A stretch of DNA of 64,000 nucleotides from CAXQZM01 sp965229645. GTDB taxonomy: Bacteria; Pseudomonadota; Alphaproteobacteria; UBA7985. Numbering within the stretch: position 1 is the first letter of the stretch; each line of letters opens with the position of its first letter. The stretch spans positions 62,001 to 126,000 of the forward strand of contig OZ245893.1 in assembly GCA_965229645.1 (NCBI GenBank). Reading direction: 5' to 3'. Shown here piece by piece: positions 1 to 9,800 of the stretch. The notes under the pieces are model-generated. The model was not told the origin of the DNA and made no database searches. It saw only the letters and a list, made by a program, of their open reading frames with translations. Position numbers and translations under genes: made by a program.

Positions 1-307
1 GCTGATCCTGCGGGTGTTCTTGCTGTTGGGTTTGCTGATCGGCCTGCTGGGTGCCCTTGCGGGGCTGCTGATCGGCCTGCTGGTGGCCCTGAACCTGGAG
101 AGCATTCGGCTCATATTGGAAGGGTGGTTGGGGCTCAGCTTGTTTCCCGCCGATCAGTTTCGCCTCGCCTTCTTGCCGTCGCGCCCGACCTTCGGGGCAG
201 GCTTTACCGCAGTTGCCGTGGCGCTGCTGCTAACGCAGGTGGCGGTGCTTTACCCCGCCCTGCGCGCGGCACGGCTCAGCCCCGCGGAGGCCTTACGCTA
301 TGCCTAA
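1..307 (+). CDS. LolC/LolE-family (FtsX-like) permease, C-terminal end only
   Basis: This is the 3' end of a gene that begins before the window; the frame is open from base 2. The visible ~101 residues hold a glycine/leucine-rich membrane helix, a short periplasmic stretch, a second hydrophobic helix and the typical FtsX/LolC/LolE ending (PALRAARLSPAEALRYA). In that family two permeases and the ATPase LolD release lipoproteins from the inner membrane to the carrier LolA. The stop overlaps the ATG of the next permease by 8 bases, so the two are translationally coupled. The pairing with a second permease and an ATPase supports a LolCDE-type complex, but a MacB-like or other FtsX-family exporter is not excluded. 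Confidence 0.8.
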   Translation, partial: LILRVFLLLGLLIGLLGALAGLLIGLLVALNLESIRLILEGWLGLSLFPADQFRLAFLPSRPTFGAGFTAVAVALLLTQVAVLYPALRAARLSPAEALRYA

Positions 308-1613
308 TCCTTTGGGCGTTCTAGGCTACGAGGGCGGTCTTGCGCTGCGCTATTTGGCGGGCGCGCGTGGGCAGGGGACGTTCTCGCTGCTGACCGTGTT
401 GGCTTTGCTGGGCACGCTGATCGGGGTCGGCTCTTTGGTCGTTGGCCAGGCCATCACCCAAGGGATCCAGGTGCAGGCGCGCGACGCCTTGGTGCGGCGC
501 GAGCCGCACCTCTGGGTCCTGCCAGACCTAGAGGCCTTGGAAGACGACGGTACAGGGCAGGACGTCAGTACCCTGGGGTTGGGGGCGGAGGACTTAGCCG
601 TCTTGGGCCTCTCGGGCACGATCCAAACCGCCCCGCCCGTGCGTCCTTGGTTTGACTTTGACATGGGTCTGCTGACCCAACTGGACCAGGTCGCGGGCTT
701 GCAATCGGCCCGACCGTCGCTGAGCGTCGATGTATTTTTGAATCGTCAAGGCCGCTATAGCTTGACCTCCTTGCGCGGGGTCACGCTTGGGGAACTGCTC
801 GATCGCGGGGCCTTGCTCGACAGCGCGCCCCAGGCCCTGGATTGGGCGCTGGTTGTTCCCAACGAACTGCTTTGGTCGGGCGACATTTTCTTGGGCCAGC
901 GCCTAACCTTGATTACGACGCAGATGGAACCGACGCCCGTGGGTCGCTTGCCTTTGACCCAAGACTTTGAAGTGGTCGCGACCTATCCAGGGTCGGCCAG
1001 CGACCCTTTGCTGACCACCCTGGCGACCAATCAGTTGCTGCTCAACGCCGACGGCAAAATCAGTGGGCTGGAGGTCTATGTTCAGGACCCCTTTGCCCTT
1101 GCCCCCGCCCGCGCCGTGCTCGATACCTTGCGCGGCCCCGTCCTGGTGCAGGATTGGCAGGAACGCCGCGGCAGCGTCGCCGCCTTTTTGGGGGTTTTAC
1201 GATTGGTCATGGTCGTGATTTTGGGGCTGATCTTGCTCGTCGCCGCCTTCAACATCTTTGCCAGCCAGCTCATGTTGACCGACGCGCAGCGTCAGGCCAT
1301 CGCGCTCATGCGGGCGACGGGGTTTGGCCGTGGTAGTATTTTGCGGATTTTTCTATTCGCGGGCCTGTTCATCGGCCTGACGGGGGCAACCCTGGGCGTG
1401 CTTGCGGGGCTGGCGGTGACGTGGAACTTCCCGTTTTTGATCCAGATCGGGGTGCCAGGCCTCAGTTTCTTTGCCAACAGCCCACCGATCATTTTCGCCG
1501 CCGACGTGGCTTTGGCCTTTTTTCTCGCCCTGGGCATGACCTTGATCGCGGCCCTGCTGCCCGCCTGGTCGGCGGCTTCAATCCCGCCTGTGGAGGCTTT
1601 TTCCTATGGTTAG
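300..1613 (+). CDS. LolC/LolE-family ABC permease
   Basis: A 437-residue inner-membrane permease of the FtsX/LolCE type. One N-terminal helix (about residues 27-50), a large periplasmic domain (about 50-290), then three helices in the last 140 residues and the family ending LPAWSAASIPPVEAFSYG. Length and layout match LolC/LolE (about 400-430 residues). It overlaps the previous permease by 8 bases and the downstream ATPase gene by 8 bases, so the three form one operon. The likely role is the second membrane subunit of a lipoprotein-release transporter. Which subunit is LolC and which LolE cannot be decided here. Confidence 0.85.
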   Translation: MPNPLGVLGYEGGLALRYLAGARGQGTFSLLTVLALLGTLIGVGSLVVGQAITQGIQVQARDALVRREPHLWVLPDLEALEDDGTGQDVSTLGLGAEDLAVLGLSGTIQTAPPVRPWFDFDMGLLTQLDQVAGLQSARPSLSVDVFLNRQGRYSLTSLRGVTLGELLDRGALLDSAPQALDWALVVPNELLWSGDIFLGQRLTLITTQMEPTPVGRLPLTQDFEVVATYPGSASDPLLTTLATNQLLLNADGKISGLEVYVQDPFALAPARAVLDTLRGPVLVQDWQERRGSVAAFLGVLRLVMVVILGLILLVAAFNIFASQLMLTDAQRQAIALMRATGFGRGSILRIFLFAGLFIGLTGATLGVLAGLAVTWNFPFLIQIGVPGLSFFANSPPIIFAADVALAFFLALGMTLIAALLPAWSAASIPPVEAFSYG

Positions 1614-2562
1614 CAGACCCCCATACCCCGCCCATGCGCCCGAGGACTCGGACCATGGGTCTTATGCGCACGACGATGCCGATACTCAAGACGGCTATGT
1701 CGCCCCAGAGATATGGCAAGAGCCTGCCCCCGACGACGCCCTTGGCGACTTGGACGCGGTTGAGGCGCGGGATCCTGATCTGGCGGCGGGGGACGATTTT
1801 GGGGACGATCTCGGGAATGACCTAGGCGATGACCTAGGCGATGCAGGTGCGTTCGACGCCGAGGAACCCTGGCCCCCTTTGGCCGACGACTTGGTTTTGG
1901 AACTGACCGACTTGACCAAGACTTACGGTCAAGCCGATCGACAGGTTCAGGTTTTGAGGGGCGCCAACTTGACCATCGAGCCTGGGCAAATTCTGGGCCT
2001 GATCGGCCCCTCGGGGTCGGGCAAGACCACCTTGCTGCAAATCGCGGGCCTTTTAGACGTGCCGACATCGGGGACCGTCACCATCGCAGGCGCGGCAGCG
2101 GAGGATTTGGGCGACCGTGCCCGTACACTGCTGCGCCGCGATACGGTGGGGTTCGTTTATCAGTTCCATCACCTGTTGAAGGAATTCAATGCCCTCGAAA
2201 ACGTCATGATGCCGCAACGGGTCGCGGGTATCCCCCAGGCCCAGGCGCGCGCGCGGGCCGAGGAGTTGCTGGTACGGGTGGGGTTGCAAGACCGTCTGAC
2301 CCACCGCCCCGCCATGCTCTCGGGCGGGGAACAGCAACGCGTCGCCATCGCTCGCGGCCTTGCCAACCGCCCCGCCTTGCTGCTGGCCGATGAGCCGACG
2401 GGCAACCTGGACCCCGATACGGCGGAAACCGTCTTCCAACTGCTGCTGACCCTAACGCGGGAGGAGGGGATGGCAGCCCTGATCGCCACGCACAACCTGG
2501 ACCTGGGCGACCGCATGGATCGGCGCGTGCGGTTGGACGGCGGGCTGCTCTATGAGGCCTGA
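1606..2562 (+). CDS. lolD: LolD-like ABC transporter ATP-binding protein with acidic N-terminal extension
   Basis: Cytoplasmic ATPase of the Lol-type transporter encoded just upstream. The ABC domain starts near residue 98; Walker A (GPSGSGKTT) is near residue 134, the signature is LSGGEQQR and Walker B ends LLADEPTGNLD, all close to the LolD/MacB class. LolD proteins are usually about 230 residues; this one has 318. The extra ~97 N-terminal residues are low-complexity and strongly acidic, with Asp/Gly runs such as DDFGDDLGNDLGDDLGDAG. The ATG at 1606 overlaps the permease stop. No later start with a better ribosome site is obvious, so the extension looks genuine, though an internal start would give a normal-length protein. 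Confidence 0.85.
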   Translation: MVSRPPYPAHAPEDSDHGSYAHDDADTQDGYVAPEIWQEPAPDDALGDLDAVEARDPDLAAGDDFGDDLGNDLGDDLGDAGAFDAEEPWPPLADDLVLELTDLTKTYGQADRQVQVLRGANLTIEPGQILGLIGPSGSGKTTLLQIAGLLDVPTSGTVTIAGAAAEDLGDRARTLLRRDTVGFVYQFHHLLKEFNALENVMMPQRVAGIPQAQARARAEELLVRVGLQDRLTHRPAMLSGGEQQRVAIARGLANRPALLLADEPTGNLDPDTAETVFQLLLTLTREEGMAALIATHNLDLGDRMDRRVRLDGGLLYEA

Positions 2563-3250
2563 GCTGAATTTCTATCAGATTCGGCTGATTCGCCGCGAAC
2601 TGAAGTTACTGGCGGCTTACGCGACTGAGGGGCGGCAGCCGCGCGTTTCCAAGGGTGCTTACTGGCGCGCCAGCACCATTCCCTTGGCCCTGGGTCTGGC
2701 CTTCTTCCTCGCGCGCGCCCTCGGCCTTCCCGACCCGCAGGCGGCCATGGCGGCCGTCGCCTTGCTCTTGGGCCTGATTTTGGCGGACCTGCACATGTTC
2801 GTCGCCAACGCGCCTGCATGGATTTTCGCGCGCAAGACCCTCGATTGGCAACGGGTGGCGGACTTGCACCTGCAATTTGTCGGCAGGCCGCTGGATCTGA
2901 CCAACCCGCCGCGGCAAACCCGATGGGATCGCGTGCGCATCCCGCCCGCCTACACAAAAAACCTCGCCCGCATGTATGAGGGGTTGCGCCGCAACCCCAT
3001 GCGGCTGTCCCAAGTTGTGGGCACGAACCCCGAGTTGCGCATCCTGATCGTCTTGACCGCGCTGACCTTGGCGGCGCTGTGGCTAAGCCCTGAGTTACGG
3101 GGATTCACCTTGAGCCTGTATTTTTTCTTGAGCGCTTGGAACGCCAAACGTATCAAGGCCGCAGTCGATTTCCATATGACCTGGCCCGTCCTCTCGCACG
3201 CTTTTACTTGGGACAAGATCCGACGGCTGAGCGAAACCGCGCGCGCCTAG
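2552..3250 (+). CDS. Membrane protein of unknown function
   Basis: A 232-residue protein I do not recognise. It has two hydrophobic segments near residues 45-60 and 66-90, a basic middle region rich in Arg and Pro, then two further hydrophobic segments near 162-180 and 185-200. That suggests four membrane helices with a cytoplasmic central loop. Its ATG lies inside the end of the lolD-like gene (overlap of 11 bases), so it is probably the last gene of that operon and translationally coupled. It has no recognisable catalytic motif. Any link with lipoprotein release is only by position. Confidence 0.7.
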   Translation: MRPELNFYQIRLIRRELKLLAAYATEGRQPRVSKGAYWRASTIPLALGLAFFLARALGLPDPQAAMAAVALLLGLILADLHMFVANAPAWIFARKTLDWQRVADLHLQFVGRPLDLTNPPRQTRWDRVRIPPAYTKNLARMYEGLRRNPMRLSQVVGTNPELRILIVLTALTLAALWLSPELRGFTLSLYFFLSAWNAKRIKAAVDFHMTWPVLSHAFTWDKIRRLSETARA

Positions 3251-3830
3251 ACCCCGACGGTCGGGGGTGCAGGCGGTTTGCGGCGTGGATGCAGCGGGTG
3301 CGGGATTCCGCGACGCCGCTTCGCTACCCCCACCCGACGTCATGCTGTGCCAAGCGGACTCCAAGCCCGAAGGGCGCAGGGAAGGTCCGCGCCGCAAAGA
3401 GGGTCGCAGCATCCAGCACTGAACGCCCAGGGGAGAACAGAAGGTACCAACTTCGCGCCGACTCGAGCCTGCCTTGTGCCAAGGTTCCGCGCAGGGTGGA
3501 TGCAACGGATGATGGAGCCTGCGACGTCGCTTCGCTTGCCAGCCTTGCGCGGGGGGCTCCGTGCCCACTTTACCATTGCGTAGCGGGAAGGACGCGCAAG
3601 GCCCGACAAGGCATTGGCCCCCGCCACATTGTCAACGACGCCAAACGTGCAGCCTCCACCGCTGCAAAGTAAGATCCTGGTCTCTCACGTCACAAATTCG
3701 CGACCAGCATAGTTACATATTGATAAATATAGTCGTTAATGTAACGTATTATGCGATATTGTAACCAATAACGACGAAAATGACTCCAAAAGTGTCGTGT
3801 GGGTTACGCTCAGTCAAGAGGAGCCGTTCT
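3251..3830. other. Intergenic region with degenerate repeats, then an AT-rich leader with an inverted repeat
   Basis: The first ~430 bases are GC-rich and hold decayed repeats. A block near 3286-3327 (GGATGCAGCGGG...GCTTCGCT) recurs near 3498-3537, and its core (GTCGCAGxATCCAGCACTG, near 3403) reappears inverted near 37790. Short open frames here show no protein-like features. From about 3690 the sequence becomes AT-rich. GTTACAT (3712-3718) and ATGTAAC (3739-3745) form an inverted repeat that could be a regulator site, with a TATTAT box at 3747-3752. This is the likely promoter region of the giant surface-protein gene, but no convincing -35/-10 pair can be fixed. Confidence 0.5.
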
Positions 3831-6800
3831 ATGAACATTCCAATATTCGCTTCACTAATCGAAGTTTTGGGGAACGGGCGCTTGTTTCGATGGAGGGGGG
3901 CTTGGAACGGAGGTCGTCATTGGACGGAGCCGTCCAGTTCTTGGATCTTGAGGGGGGCCGTAACCTTTGGGTCAACGATGCTCGGGGTCCTGATCTTGGG
4001 GATCGCGCCAGTTGCACGAGCGGAGGTCCCTGCGGAATGCTATCTTGATCCTGACGGACCTGCAAGTGATGTTTACCGAGGAAATTCTGGTGTTTGCAAC
4101 GGCAAACTCGTGATCAACAATGCCGCTGGCAAGGCTGCTACGGGGTATCAGGGAGATTTTTTTATTTACTCCAGTGGCAACTACTATCCAGATGATTGGT
4201 ACGTTGGGAATGTTACCGACATGACGCAGTGGTTTTACCTTTATGGGGACTATATTGGTTCAAATGGCGGGAAATCGATTTCTTGGGATCTCAGTGATTG
4301 GGATACTTCAAATGTTATTAGTATGAATGGAATGTTTCGGGACGTTGCTAACAATGTTACGTCAACTATCAGTGGTTGGGATACGAGTAACGTTGAGGAT
4401 ATGTCATACATGTTCAACGACTCTCAGAATTTCAATGTTGATATTAGTAATTGGGATACAAGTGAAGTACAAGACATGCACGCTATGTTTTTTGAGGCAG
4501 AGAGGTTCAATTATGATATAGGCGACTGGGATGTATCAAAAGTTACTAGAATGACCTACATGTTTCATGATGCGAGCGCGTTCAATCAAGATTTGTCGGC
4601 TTGGGACGTTCGGAATATTGAAACAGAGCCAGGTGATTTTGATAGTGGATACACAAACTCATCTTGGACAAATGATGAAAAACCCGTTTGGGGTGGGTAT
4701 GATACCTGCATAACTGATTCTAGGTCGTTTCACGGTTCTGTTGCTCCTTGCGAGAACATGTTAGTTATAAGCCAAGATGACTTTAAGAGTGTCGGTTATA
4801 AGGGTGACAAGACGTACGAGTTTGAATTAACGAGCGTAACATACCCTATGGAGCATTGGTACACGGGCAATATCACCGACATGGAAGAATTCTTCCGTTC
4901 ATCGAATATTGGCGACGGCACTGGCGCTGATGCAAACAATGATATCTCGGGTTGGGACACCTCAAACGTCGAGACGATGCGCTCACTGTTCTTTGATGCC
5001 GCTGATTTTAATCAGAATATTGGGAGTTGGGACACCTCTCAGGTTAGTAATATGTCGAACCTCTTTGGTGATGCCGTGACCTTCGATCAGGATATCAGCG
5101 GCTGGGACACTTCAAAGGTAACCAACATGAATGGTATGTTTGATAGTGCTTCTAGCTTCAATCAAGACATCAACTACGATCAGGTTTCAGGCGCTTGGGA
5201 TACGTCATCCGTTACCAATATGCAAAATATGTTCAGACGGGCAACGGCGTTTGATGGTTATATAGGCGATTGGAATACAGGAAACGTCACCACGATGAGC
5301 AGTATGTTCTCTTATGCCGAAAATTTCAATCAAGACTTAGGGAGTTGGGACGTTTCAGCTGTCAACAATATGCAGTCCATTTTTTCTAACACAAATAAGT
5401 TTAATCAGGATTTGACGTCATGGACCCTGACGGGGAACGTGGCCCTTTCGTCTGCCTTTTCAAACACGACCAATTTCAATGGTGATGTGAGTACGTGGAA
5501 CGTTTCAGGTATCTCCCAGGAAAACATGAGATGGATGTTTGAAAATGCCTTGGCTTTTGATCAAGATCTTTCTGGATGGAATGTAGAGAACGTTCCAACG
5601 GAACCCGATAGTTTTTCAAACAACGCTAATCCAACCTGGGCGTCGGACACCACTCGTCAGCCGCAATGGGGCGTTCTTTACACATGTACGTTCCAGACGG
5701 GCTATACGGCGAGTTTTCGCGGCTTGCCCGCTGAGTGTTCTGGCAAACTTGTCATCAATCAGAGTGATTTTTCCGCTAAAGCGGGATCGGGTAGCAAGAC
5801 GCATACCCTAAATGGCATCACCTACGATCTCGATCAATGGTACACGGCCAACATCACTGACATGTCCGAATTGTTCGCAGACTATACAGGTGATATCGCG
5901 GACATAAGCGGCTGGAACACCTCCAACGTAACTGACATGTCGAGCCTGTTCTCAGGGGCGAGCACTTTCAACCAGAACATCGGGTCTTGGGACACGTCTG
6001 CCGTTACCGACATGTCGAGCCTGTTCGATGGCGCTTCGCTCTTCAACCAAGATATTGGCGGTTGGGACACCTCAAGCGTCACAACAATGGACGCCATGTT
6101 TCAAAATGCCAGCGCCTTCGATCAGGACTTGATCGGATGGAACGTTACAAGCATCTCCGCAGAACCAAACGATTTCGACAATGGCGCGAACGGCGATTGG
6201 TCGGACTTTGACAAACCGCTTTGGGGGAACAATGGGCTCGATCTTGCGGGCTCAACCATCGTCATAAGTCCCGACAGCGTGTTTGCCGATGGCGCCGATA
6301 CCGCGCAAGCGACGGTGACGGCCCTGGACTTGGACGCCAAGGCCATCCCAGGCCTCACAGTGGGGATTGATGACGGCGGGTATGGCCTAAGCGTCGGCGA
6401 CTTTGCCGAGGGCGGAGCGGGCACCTATAGCGCCGACCTATCCGCGGCGGCGGACGGCACGGCGACGGTCTCCGCCACCTTAAACGGCAGGGCGCTCACC
6501 TCTGCGGCTGCGACCTTGGAGTTCCTCAAAGGCCCAGACCCCCAAACCTCAACGGTGGCGCCAAGCACAACCGCGCCGATAGCCAACTCGACGACCGTCA
6601 CGATCACGGTCGATTTGAAGGACGACGAGGGCGCGGTGGTGAAAAACTACAGCGGCCTTACGGGCGAAGTGGTCGATGGCGACGGCAATCCCATCGCGGC
6701 GGCGACCCTCTCGACCTTCACCGAAGAACAAGCGAACAGCGACGGCACGGGCACGCATACGGCCACGCTCACGTCCACCCAGGGCGGCGCTCACTACGTC

Positions 6801-9800
6801 AAGGTCTATATCGGCGCTCAGCTCATCGGCGCGACTGACGCGACATCCTCCGCAGCGCTGACCTTTAACGGGGATGCCAGCAACTTAAATTTGTCCGCCT
6901 CTTCCCTGGCGGTGAACACGGCGCGCGCGCTCCCCGACAACAGCGACGCCATCGAGGTCGCGGTGACGGTACTCGATACGAGCGGGGTGCCCGTGTTTGG
7001 CTTGGGCGATGTTGCGGTGCTTAAGGATGCGAGTTCGGCTGGCACCGCCGCCGATCAAGGCGATGGAACTTATACCCTCGCGCTGACGTCCGCCTCGGTT
7101 GCAACCCATGCAATCACCGCGACGGTCGGGGGCAGTGCCATCAAAACCAACGACGGCAGTGCGGATGAAAGCCTCACGATCAGGTTCTCAGGCGACGAAG
7201 CCGCCATCGACCTCAACAAGTCTTCCTTAGCGGTTGTCGGTGATACCTCCGTCGTCGCCGATGGATCAGAGAAGATCGAGGTCGTGGTTATAGTGCTGGA
7301 CAACAACAACGCGGGCGCAGGCTACGGCGTCAACGCGCAGAGCGTCCGCGTCTTCCGCGGTGCCTCGGATACGAGCGGCACCCTCATGACCGACAATGGC
7401 GATGGCACCTATACCGCCGAGTTGACCTCAACAATCGCCCAGAGCGAAACGCTCCGCGCTGAGGTCAACGACAACGCGGTTCTGAACGACGATAATTCAA
7501 CGCAGACGGTTGAAGTGACCTTCGTTCCAGGGGCGCTCTACACTGGCAACTCGTCTTTTGGATTGTCGTCCTCATCAACGACAAGTTATAGCGTTGATAC
7601 GGGGGCCGCGTTCTTTGCACGTGCCAAAGATGCAAATGGCAATGCCATAACCGGCCTTACCGCAGCAGACTTCGTGGTTTCAGCTACCGATACTTCGAGT
7701 AGTCTCATCGACGTTGCCATTGCGAACTTCGTGGCAAGCAGTTCCAGTGAAACTGGCGGCGAAGATGGCCTATATAAGTTTGATTTGATATCCCAAGTCG
7801 CAGATGATCTCAGTATCATGCTCTTGAAAGGCGATGCAAGCAGTGGTTATATCAGTTATGGGAGTGATCGCGTCGATGTCACTTACATCGCGGGGGCGGC
7901 GGCGGCCGCGAACTCCACGGTCGCTTATACGAGCGACAACCTAACCGCACTTAGTCCTTCATCAGAACTCACTCTGACCGTCAAAGATCAGTACGGGAAC
8001 CTGGTGACGGGGCTTGGCGATGACAAGTTCACATGGACGGTCGAGGATACAGAGAACGATGCGATTAGCGGGGCCCATATTGGCAACTTCACGGAAACTG
8101 GCACGGGCACAGGGATTTATACAGCTTCGCTGACGACCGACACAGGGGGCGACCATGTCGTGCGCCTCTATGCCGACGGGGCGGAAGTCACCGATTCCGC
8201 GAACCCTTTGACCCTGACCTTTACCACAGCGCCAGGGATGCCAACGAGTTTCAGCGTCACGCAGGGCGATGGCTCTTTGCGGCTCGATTGGATCGCGCCC
8301 GCTGACGATGGCGGCGGCGCGATCAGCGACTACGAATACAGCTTGGACGAGGGGGACAGCTTCACATCGATCAACAGCACAGCGGTCACCTTCGCCGCCG
8401 CAACCTTGACGAACGGCCAAAGCTACGAGGTGCAGGTGCGCGCGGTCAACGCTGCGGGTGCGGGCGCAGCGACGCATACCATCACCGCTACCCCCGCCGC
8501 CGCCGATGCGGGCAGCCTCTACGACAGCGCGACGTGTTCGCCAATTCTGGCAAGCGATCCCAACGTGACGCTTTCGGGCGCAACCCCCACGAGCGACGGC
8601 AGCGGCGGTTACCTATGGTCGGGCACCTTGACCTTTGCCTTTACCTCGCCCTTGGACCTGGTGCTCGCGCCCCATCCCAGTTCTAACTTGGCGAACTTTG
8701 AGGACGGCGCGTCCTATGGGGTTGACGCCAGTGCGAGCGGCTGGGTGCAGACTCTCGGCGACGATTCGATCACTTACGGTTTGAGCGGCGCAACCATCAG
8801 CGGCGCGCAGGACGATGCCGACGCGGGCAATGCGGCTTGGGGGCATTTCGATGCCGCAAACGTCTCCACGCTGACCTTGACTTCGGGCGGCAACGAGGGT
8901 GATGCCTTCACCATCTGCAGGATTCCCGCAGCACCCGAGGCCCCGACCAACCTGAGCGTCACACCTGGCGACGGGGAACTCACTTTGTCCTGGGACGCCC
9001 CGCTCGACGACGGCGGCCCTGATATCAGCGCTTACAAATATAATTTGAACGGCGGGTCAACCTACACGGCATTCGCAGATACGGCGACCAACCAAATGTT
9101 AAGCGTTGCTAACGGCGCGGCTTACACGGTGACCGTCTTAGCGCGCAACGACGTGGACGACGGCGCCGCCTCCGCCGCCGTCACGGTCCCGTCGGTGACT
9201 CTTGGGACGGGTGTCAGCGGGGTTGTTGGCGGTACCTTCACGGTCACCGCAACCTTTTCCGAACCCGTGACGGATTTCGGTCTCGACGACGTGAACGTTA
9301 CGAACGCAACCAAAGACAATTTCGCGACGACAGGAACCGTTACCACTGATCCCGACACGGGGGCGGACTATAGCGACACCTACACCTTTGAGGTGACGCC
9401 GACCAGCGATGCCACGGAGGTAAGCGTCAATGTGGCGGCGGGCTTGGCCCTGACCACCGCAGGCGCGGGCAATACCACGGCCCTACAACTGTCACGGACG
9501 GCGGATTTGACCGCACCACAGTTCACGAGCGGTTCCAGTATCTCGTCGCCCGAAAACACTTCGGCAACTGTCGCCACACTGACGGCCACCGACACCAACG
9601 GCCCCGTCACTTACGCGATCACGGGCGGGGATGATCAGGGTGACTTTGTCCTTACGTCGGCGGGCGTCCTAACCTTCAACACCGACGGTACCAACGGCGC
9701 CGCCGACTACGAGGCGCCGGCCGACGCGGATGCGAACAATGTCTATACCGTCGAGGTGACCGCCTCCGATGCTGCCACGCCCGCCAACACAAGGGCGCAG

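Noticed and set aside
3136..3672. 178-residue plus-strand ORF after the lol-type operon
   Set aside because: It starts inside the preceding gene, runs through degenerate repeats and has no ribosome site or protein-like pattern.
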